A DNA stretch of 64,000 bases, from the NCBI GenBank assembly GCA_002794785.1, contig NBBA01000008.1, forward strand, positions 930,001 through 994,000, read 5' to 3'. The DNA is from Coniferiporia sulphurascens. Lineage: Eukaryota > Basidiomycota > Agaricomycetes > Hymenochaetales > Hymenochaetaceae. Under the pieces are notes generated by a model. That model was not told the DNA's origin. It did no database searches and saw only the letters and a list, made by a program, of their open reading frames with translations. Below, piece after piece: positions 43,572 to 54,992 of the stretch (positions are counted from its first letter, which is position 1; each line of letters starts with the position of its first letter). The position numbers were made by a program, and so were the translations under genes.

Positions 43572-44265
43572 GAGGCTCCGTCGCTCCGCATTCAGTCCAT
43601 TTCGTGCGTTTGGGAATAACAGCCTCCTATCACCTTCTTTCGAGCCGTATATGAAATCCCGCGCTGGTCATGTTTCGTCATTATAGCGCCCCGAATCGTT
43701 AACGGACTTCATTTGAATGTTCGCACCTATGATGGAATGGTCCGCCGCTTCGAGATTTTTGTGCTGCTCCTCCATGAAATCAACACATGTTCTTGATAAC
43801 TGGTGAATGGACGCAGGGTGTAAGTCGCTTGGTGGGAAGACTGCTTGATACAGGGCAGCAAACGCTCAGTGCGTGGTTCGTAGACGCCGTGGCCATCATA
43901 CCAAAGTATTTGTCGCGACAAGCGCCTACGTTTACGCGTGGCCTAATTAAGTCCCAAGAAGGCTCGCCCCGCGGCCCAATATAGCAACACTTTTGATCGC
44001 CGATATGATCAGTGATCCGAACTCTCAGTAAATTTCGGCGACGTCGGATTCAAATCACCTTTCTTTCTGTGACGAGGAACTCATCAAATTGACTCTATAC
44101 GAAAAAGCAGGTCTATGACTCTATGAAACAGAAGAGGTCTCTATACAGTGGTACTGGCTATAACGATACAGTGTAGGTCACCGGAAGTACAAATCGACAT
44201 CAACAAGTTTGGAGAAGGACAACCGAACAAAGGAAACTGTGCATTTGCGTCGCTGGATTCTTTGC
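43572..44265. other. About 0.7 kb without a recognised gene
   Basis: Short frames only. This is the likely upstream region of the paralogue gene and the 3' flank of the gene ending at 44,266. Confidence 0.4.
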
Positions 44266-45568
44266 TCAAGCGCCCAACTTGAAATTCTCTTTGTTTGGGT
44301 TCGAGCAGGATACCGTCCTCGGCTTCGTCTGCTTCAGCGTTCGCAGAGGCTTTGTCCACGTAATCTGCACATTATTATGATCGTGTTCGTGAGTAGTTGA
44401 TGTCATTCGATCATTTGATGGTACGTCTACTACGTCTTGGTTCGGATCTTGGTGCGTATCCTGGTTTTGGGGGGAGCTGGGTGGGACGTTCACCCAGTAG
44501 TCGTGGTTTCTATTGGCTGATTGCATTTCTGGATATCCAAAGTAATCATCGGACGCTCTTTGCATCGTGTTCTCCGGTGTCACCACCGCCGACACTTTCA
44601 TTGGAGACTGCATGGAAAACCCGTCTTCCGCAATGAAAACCAAGCCCTTATCATCGTCAAAAGCAGTAGGTTGGAGGTCGACAACTGCGTCCTGGTTGAA
44701 GAATTCGTTTTGTGTACAAGCAGAATCCTCAAGTGGCATCGCAGCCCATAGTGACACCTCCGAGTCTTCGACTTTCAGCGGAGTTCCAAGATTCGTAAGA
44801 AAGGCCATTTGTTCTACGAGGGATTGCGCTGGATATGAAGAAGGTATGTGCCCAAAGAACGGAACGAGAGTTGCATAAACTTCATCTGTGAGTGCCACCG
44901 AAAGCGAAAAGCATAGATAAACACATAAGAGAAGGGACGTGAGAGTTTATCGGTGCGCACTGACCTCTCAAGTGTTCATTGCTAAAGTGCGCAGCTTGTT
45001 CCGCAGCCACAGTCATCAGTTCTTCCAACACCTGATACGCCTGCGGGACTGCTACGGATTCATTGCCAGGCTGTGCTGATTGCATAATCCACTCGTGGAG
45101 GACTGCGCATTCGTATTTCGTTGTAAAATTGTTGATACAGCTCTGCGTAAATTCTCTGTCGTTAGTCCAACCTCGGGCGGATGGAGGAAAGCAGAAAGAG
45201 GGTGCATACATGCATGGCTTCGACGAGCTATGGGTCGGAGTGTGAGTCCAGTCTCAACAGGGTGGCACGAGAGTATGGGGACCACGTACGGACTGTTCCC
45301 AGTCTGGGCACTTTTCTGTGAGTCGTGTGTGGCTTCCGAATAGAATTTGAAGTCGTTGGCAAAGGGTCAAAAAATGTTTGAGGTCCATCGGTGTCCTGTG
45401 CGTTCCAGAGTCCCCTTGCAAAGCTTTAGACACTCGATACACTTCTTTGGTGAAGTCCATGTGGGTAGTTTCGTAAGGATTCGGCGGTTCGTAACTTATA
45501 CAGTATATACAGAGGCAGTGAATTTCGTCAAGTGGTTCTCGTGAGGCGGGTCGTTCTGTCGTAAACAT
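44266..45568 (-). CDS. Unrecognised protein, acidic/Asn-rich C-terminus
   Basis: The last two exons are good. The segment QAYQVLEELMTVAAEQAAHF ending at HLR is spliced by GTCAGT...CACTCACAG to DEVYATLVPFFGHIPSSYPA, and the frame runs to the TAA-terminated end at 44,266. The final exon is rich in Asp, Asn, Gln and Ser, and ends with a basic patch (TKPLRTLKQTKPRT). Upstream, a frame starting MFTTERPASREPLDEIHCLC at 45,568 and another through MDFTKEVYRVSKALQG look like exons, but their junctions are uncertain. No domain is recognised; a DNA-binding or transcription-related role would be guesswork. Confidence 0.5.
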
Positions 45569-45960
45569 GAGAGAGTGGCACTAAAGAGAATCTTAAGGAA
45601 GGAAAGTGGGCAGTCGTCGGGTGCACCCGATGCCTGTACTTGGGTGGCTGCTACTAGTATTACTGTGTGATTTTGAAGTCTAGATCTACCACAAACGCGT
45701 GACGGACCTCGAATACCAGGACCCCATACTCCGAGTCAGTGTACCACCGTCGGAACCACAAAACCACATACACCTCCACCACAACCTGAGTTATTGTCCA
45801 CAAAGAACTCCTTTCGATTTGCACCACAGTTACGTTACTAGTCTCGGATTAGAGTAATCACACATACAATGTCTTCTTTATTAACTGATTATGCAATACA
45901 CGGATGCGGAACTGCCGGAGCCACAGTGAGCCACAATCCCTATCACCCGGTCTCGCCGGA
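45569..45960. other. Intergenic region downstream of dehydrogenase copy 1
   Basis: No gene was recognised. The right part repeats the 3' flank of the other dehydrogenase copies (GAGCCACAAT...ACCCGGTCTCGCCGGACTAATCC). Confidence 0.5.
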
Positions 45961-47633
45961 CTAATCCTTCGCGACTTTCACCGCAACCTTTCCTATGTGT
46001 TTCTGTGATTGCAAGTGTTCAAGCGCTTTCGGGAAGTCCTCAAACGAGAACACTTGGTCGATGACGGGCCGGAGCCCCGTGGCAGAGATGAGACGGTTCA
46101 TGCTCTCGAATCTGGGAGTATTCAAGTTACACCTTAAAAACAATTTTTGCGAGACCCGAGTAGTTAACACACTGGCTTCGCGATCCAACAAGGATACCGC
46201 GCACATTGAGAGCGCTTCCGAGGATTTGCAGCGTCATGCTGGACGTGTCGCCCTTCTGCATGAAGAGGGGTGCTGCGTTAAAGCGTAACCATCTTCGTAA
46301 ACCCGGATTCTCACCCTCTCCACGAACCCGATAACATAGACGCTGCCGCCGACCCGAGTCGAGTTGAGGGACTTTGTCATTGTTCCTACGCCACCAATCT
46401 GCAAGGCTGGATCGGCTTGCATCCACGGATATGCCAGTGACACAAGTTGCTTACTTCAACGACGTGGTCCACACCTCTGCCGTTCGTCTGGGAAATTTTG
46501 TTTAGCAAAGTCTGTTGTCAGATGCGTGTGATCTTATCTCACAAGCCTGAGGACCTCCTTGTCCCAATCCGGTGTCTCATGATAGTTAATTACATGAGTT
46601 GCTCCGAGCTTCTTGAGAATCTCAGCCTTCTCCGACGACGAGGCGGTCGCAATTACAGTTGCACCAGCGACCTTAGCGAACTGCAGAGCGAAACTTAAAG
46701 ACGGGCCAACAAGTCAGTGCGATGATACAATTTGAATAAAAGGAAAGCCCACATTGATACTCCTCCAGTGCCGAGAACCAAGACCACGTCTCCGCCTTTC
46801 AGGGGAGTAGGTCCGTTAAAGCTGTTGAACGCAGTGACTGCCGCACAGCTGAAGGCAGACCACATTATGTCTTGAGTACAAAGAGGACATCATAGCCCTC
46901 GAAATACAAACGGACGTACGGGAGGGTGGACGCTTCTTCGTACGACAGGTGCTCTGGGACGTGTACGAGACACTTCGGATAGTAAGGATCATTAGGATTT
47001 GTAGTCTCATTCAGAACCAAGCAAAAACGTACGTATGCGGGGAACTTGCGGTACTCCGTCATCACACCGTCGACCATACCGCCAAGACTCGTGTCGCGCT
47101 CTACGGCTTTGATATCTCCGAAGACGTATTCTGGCGAGAAGTTCGCACAGACACGGTCGCCTACCTTGAAGTCCTTCACACTGTCACCTACACTCAGCAC
47201 TTCTCCCGCGCAGTCGGAACCAGGTACGGCATTGGGCTTGACTCTTAAGAGAGTGCCGATGCATATAGTCAGAATTCTGTACATCTAACACCGCGTTTAG
47301 AATGATTTACTTGAGCGGATATTCGCCCGTGGTGATTACCAGGTCGCGGTACTATGTACAGAAGTGACGGTGACTTGATTGAGACCACAGGTTGAAAAGA
47401 ATTGAGTTCGCGTACAACGTACCTGCAGAGAGACGGCGTGGACTTTGACAAGAACTTCATGCGCTTTCAGCGGCGCCAGCTCAGCCTCCACGATTCTCAG
47501 GGACCTAGGGCCCTTTTGCTAGGGATAAAGAATTCTAATGAGTATCACTAAAGACGAATGCAATTTAGAAGAGCATAGACACCTCTGGCAAGCGGTACTC
47601 GCGTGTTACGGTGGGCAGGCTGGAGGAAGACAT
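45961..47633 (-). CDS. MDR-family NAD(P)-dependent dehydrogenase (zinc-type ADH-like), copy 1
   Basis: It starts [17 protein letters not shown] at 47,633, followed by many short introns. Exons read [67 protein letters not shown], and [18 protein letters not shown]. Next come [20 protein letters not shown] with the Rossmann loop [63 protein letters not shown], and [20 protein letters not shown]. The end is [13 protein letters not shown] with its stop at 45,961. It belongs to the medium-chain dehydrogenase/reductase superfamily. The GHE zinc site of classical ADH is replaced by GSDCAGEV, so it is probably a zinc-independent oxidoreductase. The substrate is unknown. Closest to copy 2, with copy 3 more diverged. 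Confidence 0.87.
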
Positions 47634-47701
47634 AGCAGCGGATTAGGCTATGGGTGGAGTTCGTCCTCGTTGACCGGTGTGGGAACCCGTCCCCCTCGGT
47701 C

Positions 47702-47713
47702 CCTTTATATAAC
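47702..47713 (-). promoter_or_regulatory. TATA box of dehydrogenase copy 1
   Basis: The minus strand reads TTATATAAAGGG, about 70-80 bp upstream of the copy 1 ATG. The aligned position of copy 2 (about 49,938-49,950) has TTTTTCTTACAAAAC and no TATA element. Confidence 0.45.
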
Positions 47714-48054
47714 AAAATGGCAGAGGCGGAGCTATATGCTCATTCGATATATCAGAGCATCAACCTAAAGTTAGCCATGCAGGGCTTACGGGATTGAAAC
47801 AGAGGCTTACAGAGCATAGGAGATAGCACCTAACAAGCTGTTCACAGTGGACCGACCACGGATTCACCGTGGAATTTTGCGCAAAAAGGCGTCATAAAAG
47901 TAAATTCAAAGAACAGTTTCTTTTTTTTTGGTCGATTTTTATCCTCCCCAAAGGATTATCTGTGGGGGAAGCGATACACGGTCAGTATACACACATAAAG
48001 CTTGGACGGAGGTCACGCATAAAGAGTAAAGGGACACCCAATTACAAGCTTCCA

Positions 48055-48183
48055 CATATTAAATAACATGCACAGAGTCACTTCTGATTGGAACGGACCA
48101 TGCAATGAACGCTACGGAAATGCTGGCAAGTCACAGGAGAACCGCGACTCGGAGCCACAATCCTATTACCCGGTCTCGCCGGA
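48055..48183 (+). repeat. Repeated 3' flank of dehydrogenase copy 2
   Basis: CTTCCACATATTAAATAAC...CACAGAGTCACTTCTGATTGG recurs at about 51,160-51,305 beside copy 3, and in shortened form at about 45,910-45,960 beside copy 1. It shows that duplication included the 3' flank. The remaining spacer 47,714-48,054 holds no recognised gene. Confidence 0.7.
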
Positions 48184-49843
48184 CTAATCCTTCGCGACTT
48201 TCACCACAATCTTTCCTATGTGTTTCTGTGATTGCAGATACTCAAGCGCTTTCGGGAGCTCCTCAAACGAGAACACTCGGTCGATGACGGGCCGGAGCCC
48301 TGTGGCAGAGATGAGACGGTTCATACTCTCGAATCTGGGATAATTACGCTTCAGGAAGTAGATTTCTGTGAAACCTGAATAGTAACATACTGGCTCCGCG
48401 ATCCGATAAGGATACCGCGCACATTGAGAGCTCTTCCGAGGATCTGCAGCGCCGTGTTGGATGCGTTGCCCTTCTGCATGAAAAAGGGGTGCTGCGTTAA
48501 AGCGTAGCTTTTTTCGTAAACCCGGATTCTCACCTTTTCCACGAACCCGATAACATAGGCGCTGCCGCCGATCCGAGTCGAGTTCAGGGACTTTGATATG
48601 GTTCCATCGCCACCAATCTGCAAGGTCGGATCGGCTAATGTCTACAGACATGATACAAGCCACATACCTCAACGACGTGGTCCACACCTCTGCCATTCGT
48701 CTGGGCAAACGTATCAAGGGTCTGTTGTAAGGCGTGCGGGACCTTATCTCACAAGTCTGAGGACTTCCTTGTCCCAATCTGGTGTCTCGCGATAGTTGAT
48801 TACATGAGTCGCCCCGAGCTTCTTGAGAACCTCAGCCTTTTCCGATGACGAGGTAGTCGCAATTACAGTTGCACCAGTGACCTTAGCAAACTGCAGAGCG
48901 AAACTTGATAATGGGCTAGCAAGTCAGTGTGCTGATACAACTCGGATAAAATCAAGCGCACATTGATACTCCTCCAGTGCCGAGAACCAAGACCACGTCT
49001 CCGCCTTTCAGGGGAGTAGGTCCGTTAAAGCTGTTGTACGCAGTGACTGACGCACAGCTGAAGATAGGCCACGACATGCCTTGAGTACAAAGAGGGCATC
49101 CTTATCCTCGAAATACAAACGGACGTACGGAAGGGTGGACGCTTCTTCGTATGACAGGTGCTCTGGGATGTGAACGAGACTCTTTCGATGGTAAGGACCA
49201 TTAAGATTGGTAGTCTCAGTCTAGATCACGAGAAACGTACGTATGCGGGGAACTTGCGGTATTCCGTCATCACACCGTCGACCATACCGCCAAGGCTCGT
49301 GTCGCGCACTGTGTCATTGGTGTCCCCAAAGACGTGCTCCAGCGAGAAGTTCGCGCAGACGCGGTCGCCGACCTTGAAGTTCTTTACATCATCACCTACA
49401 CTGAGCACTTCTCCTGCACAGTCGGAACCGGGGACGACGTTTGACTTGACCCTAAAGAGAGTACCGGTGCATATAATCAGAATTCTGTACATCTAACATG
49501 GCCGTTTTAGAATGACTTACTTGAGCGGATATTCGCCCGTGGTGATTACCAGGTCGCGGTACTGTGTACAGAGGTGGCGGTGACTTGATTGAGACCACAG
49601 GTTGAATGAAATTGAGGTCGCGTAGAACACACCTGCAGAGAGACTGCGCAGACTTTGACAAGGACTTCATGCACTTTCAACGGCGCCAGCTCAGCCTCCA
49701 CGATTCTCAGGGACCTAGGGCCCTCTTGCTAGGGACAAAGAATTCTGATGAGTACCACTAGAGACGGATGCAATTAATAAGAGCATAGACACCTCTGGCA
49801 AGCGGTACTCGCGTGTTACGGTGGGCAGGCTAGAAGGAGACAT
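48184..49843 (-). CDS. MDR-family NAD(P)-dependent dehydrogenase, copy 2
   Basis: It starts [17 protein letters not shown] at 49,843 and stops at 48,184. Exon order and intron positions are the same as copy 1, and many exons are nearly identical at the DNA level. Examples are the Rossmann exon, [20 protein letters not shown] in place of [15 protein letters not shown], and [20 protein letters not shown]. The end is [13 protein letters not shown]. It too lacks the zinc-binding GHE motif. The 5' flank diverges from copy 1, including loss of the TATA box. No frame break was noticed in the exons read. Confidence 0.85.
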
Positions 49844-50299
49844 ACTAGTAGCGAATTAGTAGAGAGCTATAGCTGCGGGTGGAGTTTTATCACGGGTCTT
49901 GTTTTGACTGGTGTGGAAACTCGTCCCCGCTTTGTCTTTTTCTTACAAAACGGATGCTCATCCGGTGTTATATCTAGGCGCCAATCTAATTTAGCCACTC
50001 AGAGCTTACAGAGGCTTACAGAGCATTAGTATTTGATAGCTTGTCAGCAGTTTCGACTCGGGATTTTGGACAACTTGAGAAAGGTTCCGTGCAAGGAAAA
50101 AGGACAAGTTTCAGCCGATTTCATAGGAAGACTTTCGGGAGAAAAACAGTCATTTTCCACACACTGAAGGATAGATAGGAAAAAAACAATTCCGAGTCGC
50201 GCGTTACTAATGCACTATAGCAACCGAGAACTCATTCCAAACTACACATCCAGTGCCCTGTTTCCCCAACCGCGATCGAAACGAGGGATTTGGCGCAAC

Positions 50300-50850
50300 A
50301 CTCACCTTACTGATTGTGCGCACTGCGCAGCAGCTTCAGGGGAAGTCCACGCCGCCCCTCGCCATCACAATCCCATACCAACCAAATTGCGCGCAATTCA
50401 TGAGCGCAGACGCCAGCAGAGACACCTTCTTCAACGGAATTTGCTGAAAGTAGTGCAGAGACTGCGACGGAAGGGATGGAACGGACAAACCGCTTACGGG
50501 GCGACATGGGACTGGCGAGTTGACCGACAAAAGGACACGCTGGCCACACCGGCGAGTGACGAGTTACGAAATTTGCCCCGCCATGAGAACATAGACACAC
50601 ACAAACCATCTCTTACGTCGAATAACCAGACTTGAGCAACGCTCAGCAGTCATCGTCCCTTATGGTTGAGACCACCGAGTTTGCTTGAGGGCTTCCGCAA
50701 CAATATAAATAGCGACGGTGGACTTAACAGCGTCGACGAAAAAGAAAATGAACGCATTGAAGGCGCTTTTGAAAATACAGGCATTAATATTCGTGGCGAG
50801 TTCAAAAAGCGTCGATACAGGCGTTGGTCGGGTGATTGAGGTTCAAACGT
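50300..50850 (-). pseudogene. Decayed malate dehydrogenase fragment
   Basis: On the minus strand this aligns with the C-terminal two-thirds of the intact malate dehydrogenase at 53.5-55.0 kb. Matches include the stretch corresponding to GCGCAGCAGCTTC, then CCAAATTG..CGC, CGACTGCGACGGAAGGG, and AGCGACGGTGGACTTAACAGCGTCGAC. No reading frame survives, splice sites are lost, and the N-terminal NAD-binding exons are absent. It sits between dehydrogenase copies 2 and 3, exactly where a duplicated MDH would be expected if the MDH-ADH pair was the amplified unit. The plus-strand 141-codon frame over it is a shadow. Confidence 0.75.
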
Positions 50851-51159
50851 GCGCGAAGTAGGGGTCCTTCAAGCCTGCTCCCTTCGTCCTTCTGGCTGTC
50901 AACTCTAGGTACTACTTCCACCCAGTAGACATATCTGCGGTGTACATCTCACGCTGAAGATGCCGACATCTACGCTGCTGACGATTTCGAGTCCGGAGCG
51001 GAGAAGAATTGGGCGTGCCAATCAAAGGCTGAGAGAAACGCGTAATGGACCGACCTCAAGTACCGACATGCCATTTTATAAGACAATTCCACATAAGCCT
51101 CCGTCGTCAAAACTTATCTTATAAAAGGTTGGTTGCAATAATTACACTTCGAAATGGCT

Positions 51160-51305
51160 TCCACATATTAAATAACGTACACAGAGTCACTTCTGATTGG
51201 AACGGACCATGTAATGAACACTACAGAAATGCAGACAAGTCACGGGAGCACTGCGACTTGGAGCCACAATTCCTGATAGCAGGTCGGCTACCCAAATCTC
51301 GCGAC
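51160..51305 (+). repeat. Repeated 3' flank of dehydrogenase copy 3
   Basis: Direct repeat partner of 48,055-48,183. The spacer from 50,851 to here has no recognised gene. Confidence 0.65.
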
Positions 51306-51306
51306 A

Positions 51307-52977
51307 TTAATTCTTCGCAACTTTGACCACAACTTTCCCAACGTGCTTCTGCGATTGCAGGTGCTCAAGCGCTTTTGGAACGTCTTCAAACGAGAACACT
51401 TGATCAATGATGGGCCTTAGTCCCGTGGCGGAGATGAGGCGGTTCATGCTCTCGAATCTGCGATGAATAAGCCTCAGAGGTAGTCTCACCAATGCGTAGA
51501 CGTACTGGCTCCGCGATGATGCAAGGATACCGCGTACATTAAGAGCGCTTCCGATGATCTGTAGCGCCATATTGGACGTGTCGCCCTTCTACAACAGGGA
51601 GGAGTGCCAAGTTATGAACACGGTCGCCGATGTAAATTCAACTTCTCTTACCATGTCTACAAACCCGATTACATGGACGCTGCCACCGACCCGAGTAGAG
51701 TTAAGGGACCTTGACATCGTTCCTGCTCCACCAATCTGCAAGAAGAGACCGGTTGACGCATACATACACAGAAGTACAAACTGCTTACCTCGACGACATG
51801 ATCCACACCTCTCCCCTTTGTCTAGGAGGAAATTACGACGTTACTTCAAGAAATCTCGCAATGAGTACGTGAGCTTGTCTCACCAGCTTGAGGACCTCCT
51901 TGTCCCAGTCCGGCGTCTCGCGGTAGTTTATTACGTGGGTTGCTCCGAGCTTCTTGAGGATCTCAGCCTTCTCCGCCGACGAGGTGGTCGCAATCACGGT
52001 TGCACCAGTAGCCTTCGCAAACTGCAGAGCGAAGCTAAGATGTACACCAATGGTCAGCCCAAGAATTCAGTTTGAGCAAAAAGTAATGGCACGTACATGG
52101 ATACGCCCCCAGTTCCGAGGACTAGGACCACATCACCACCCTTCAGGGGAATGGGACCGTTGAGACTGCTGAACGCGGTGGTTGCCGCACAGCTGAAGGT
52201 AGGGCACACAATGCCTTTAGTACGAAAGGATCTCATAATTCTCAGCGAAACAGATAATCATACGGAAGAGTGGATGCTTCTTCGTACGACAGGTGCTCTG
52301 GTACGTGTACGAGACACTATTACCGAACAAAACTTGTTAAGACTTGTAATTGCAGACAAAAAACCAGGCCAACGTACATATGCAGGGAGCTTGCGGTATT
52401 CTGTCATCGTACCATCGACTTCGCCGCCGAAGGTCGTGTCGCGCCTTTCAGGCGTGATGTCTCCAAATATATGCTCCGGCGAGCAGTTTGCACAGACGCG
52501 GTCCCCGACCTTGAAGTCTTTGACGCCTGCACCGATGCTGAGCACTTCACCTGCGCAGTCAGAACAAAGGACGACATCCGGTTTGACGCTAAAAGGAATA
52601 GTAGTGCATATACTCAGACTCTCGTCCAGTGGCACATTCCAAGTAACTTACCCAAGCGGGTATTCGCCCGTGGTGATTACCAGGTCACGATACTGTGTAC
52701 AAAGGTGGCGGTGATTAGGTCAATACCAGAGTTGAATGGAAACGAGGTCGTGTACAACATACCTGCAGAGAGACGGCGTGAACTTTAATAAGTACTTCAT
52801 ACTCCTCCAACGGCGCCAATTGAGACTCTACGATTTTGAGAGATCTAGGGCCCTTTTGCTGCAAGACAAGATTCCAATGAATATCACAAGCGACGTTTAT
52901 AAACGGGAATAGCATACACACACCTCTGGTAGACGGTACTCGCGCGTTACAGAAGGCAGATTACTAAGAGAAGGCAT
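51307..52977 (-). CDS. MDR-family NAD(P)-dependent dehydrogenase, copy 3
   Basis: It starts [18 protein letters not shown] at 52,977 and ends [13 protein letters not shown] at 51,307. The gene structure is the same as copies 1 and 2, but it is clearly more diverged. Examples are [40 protein letters not shown], and the Rossmann loop [13 protein letters not shown]. The GHE zinc motif is again absent. It lies directly downstream of the intact malate dehydrogenase on the same strand (478 bp apart), which looks like the ancestral arrangement. The substrate is unknown. Confidence 0.84.
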
Positions 52978-53454
52978 GGGGGGTACGGTCCAGCTTTGAG
53001 AGGAGTACTAAATGTGAAGCCATATTTCCTTCCGATTAGTACTATTACTGTAAAATACAGAATGACAGATGCGGTGCCATCTGACATACCTGAACGTCAT
53101 CAATCAAGAATTGGTCAGTGGGACCCGCAGAGATTACAGAGCATAGGAGATAGCACCTGAATTTGCTGTGTAATCCACATTAATAAAAAAGGGGGGGAAA
53201 GGGCATTTCCATCTGGGAGTCTGGGCCGTCGTGTAATCTTCGGAAAACTCTCCTCAAAAACAACCGATATCCGTCATAAGGATCCTAATGTCAGCGCGAT
53301 TGCTCTCGGAAACATTATGGGTACACAAACGCGTATTTATTCAGTGTTCCACTTCTTCGACAGTTTGTACTCGACACATACAAAGATACTACAGGTAACG
53401 GAGACCAAAATTGGGCTTCAAAATCTATTCTGCAGAGTCTGCATTTGGAACGGT
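52978..53454. other. Spacer between MDH and dehydrogenase copy 3
   Basis: No gene. It contains a stretch (CAGAGATTACAGAGCATAGGAGATAGCACCT, about 53,130-53,158) that recurs at about 47,800-47,830 upstream of copy 1. The 5' flank was therefore duplicated too. Confidence 0.6.
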
Positions 53455-54992
53455 TCACAGCTTCGGGGCTTGGACGAAGGTCACGCCCTGCATAGAAGGA
53501 GAAAAAAACGTATACCCGATGAGATGTTAACAATCAAGAGGACAGAAAAGGGAAGTCCGAACCTTCTCGATATTGACTTTGAGTTCGGGCACTGCGGCAT
53601 CAAGGAGGCCTTGTTCGTATTTGGAAACCTTTCCGATGGGCAGGATCTTTTCGACACCGTTCGCCTTGGCACCCAAAGTTAATGAGGGAGTCACTAATAC
53701 ATTCAAAGAAACGCATTGCTTACCCCGAGTTCTACTCGCGCAGAGAAATATTCCAGGTCACCACCGACCTCACGCTGAACCGTCTTCCCTCCTTCCGCAT
53801 CAGCGGTGAGGTGGACGAAGGTGGGCGCAACAATGCCTTTCTCGCCCTTAATTGCGCGCAGCAGCTTCGAGGCGAAATCTGCGCCGGCGTACGCCATGGA
53901 GAGGGTCGCAGAACCCGCGCCGTCCTTTGCCTTCACGACCTCGTCTCCGCCAAATTGTACGCGGTATGTAAGCGCGGAGATGCCTTCTTCGGTAAGGTCT
54001 GCGGGAAGCGGGTGCGACGACTGCGACAGAAGGGGGACGATCTAAGAAGAGGTGAGTCGTTAATCGGTATTTTTTCCATGACAGGATAGGGCCAAACATA
54101 CTGTGACACCACTGTGTCCACCAACGACTGGAACGCTAACCGCACTGGCGAGCGACAAGTCACCGATCTTCTCCGCCACGAAGGTGGAGGCACGAACGAC
54201 ATCTAACGTCGTCACACCGAACAACCTAAAAAATTTTCAGAAAATGCAGTCCAAAATGATTAACTCGGCAGTTAGCACCTCTTGGGGTCAAAGACACCGT
54301 GCTGCTTAAGTACTTCCGCGACAATGGGGACGGTAGAGTTGACGGGGTTCGAGATGACAAGAACGAAGGCATTGGGGGCGTTCTTGGCAATACCCGTGGC
54401 GAGGTCGCGCACGATACCGGCGTTGATCTTAACGATCGTGAGCAAAACAACTGCAACACTACCGCAGAAAGCTCACCTTGAACAGGTCATCTCTGCACCG
54501 CAAGTATTTAGCTACAATTATAGTGCATATAGTGACACAAATCATACCTGGTCATCTGTAAAGATTTGTACAAAAAAAAATAAACGTATGCGCAAACACG
54601 AAGCATTAAACTTGACTCACTCCTGGCTTCCTGGGTACACCGGCCGGGATGACTACAATGTCCGCACCCTTGAGGGCCTTTCCGAGTCCGTCATCCGGGG
54701 GGAGGAAACCTTCTACCTTCGCGGGCGTCGCGATATGCGACAGATCTACCGCAACACCGGGCGTGTTGACGATATCGAACAGGCCGAGCTGGATGTCGAT
54801 ATAAAAAGTACATATTACGTTCGGAGAATTGTAACTGCGAGTCTGATTATCACCTCAGAAATGAGGGGGCTGGTCTTGAGTAATAGCGATAACGGCTGGC
54901 CAATGCCGCCTGGAAGTGATCCTTTTAACCATCGCATTTACCAGGTATTTTTCTAGCTCACCAGCGGCACCTAGGACGACTGCTTTGGTCAT
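53455..54992 (-). CDS. Malate dehydrogenase (NAD-dependent)
   Basis: It starts [17 protein letters not shown] at 54,992, the Rossmann GxxGxxG loop. The exons then give [36 protein letters not shown] (catalytic-loop Arg), [40 protein letters not shown], and [20 protein letters not shown]. Next are [20 protein letters not shown] with the catalytic His, then [20 protein letters not shown]. The last exon ends [10 protein letters not shown] with stop at 53,455-53,457. The enzyme interconverts malate and oxaloacetate. The sequence is of the mitochondrial/eubacterial-like MDH type but has no N-terminal targeting extension, so a cytosolic location is likely (inference). A decayed duplicate lies at 50.3-50.9 kb. 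Confidence 0.93.

Noticed and set aside
53481..53672. Separate minus-strand frame at the MDH 3' end
   Set aside because: It reads through the last MDH intron; the spliced form ending [10 protein letters not shown] fits the family better.
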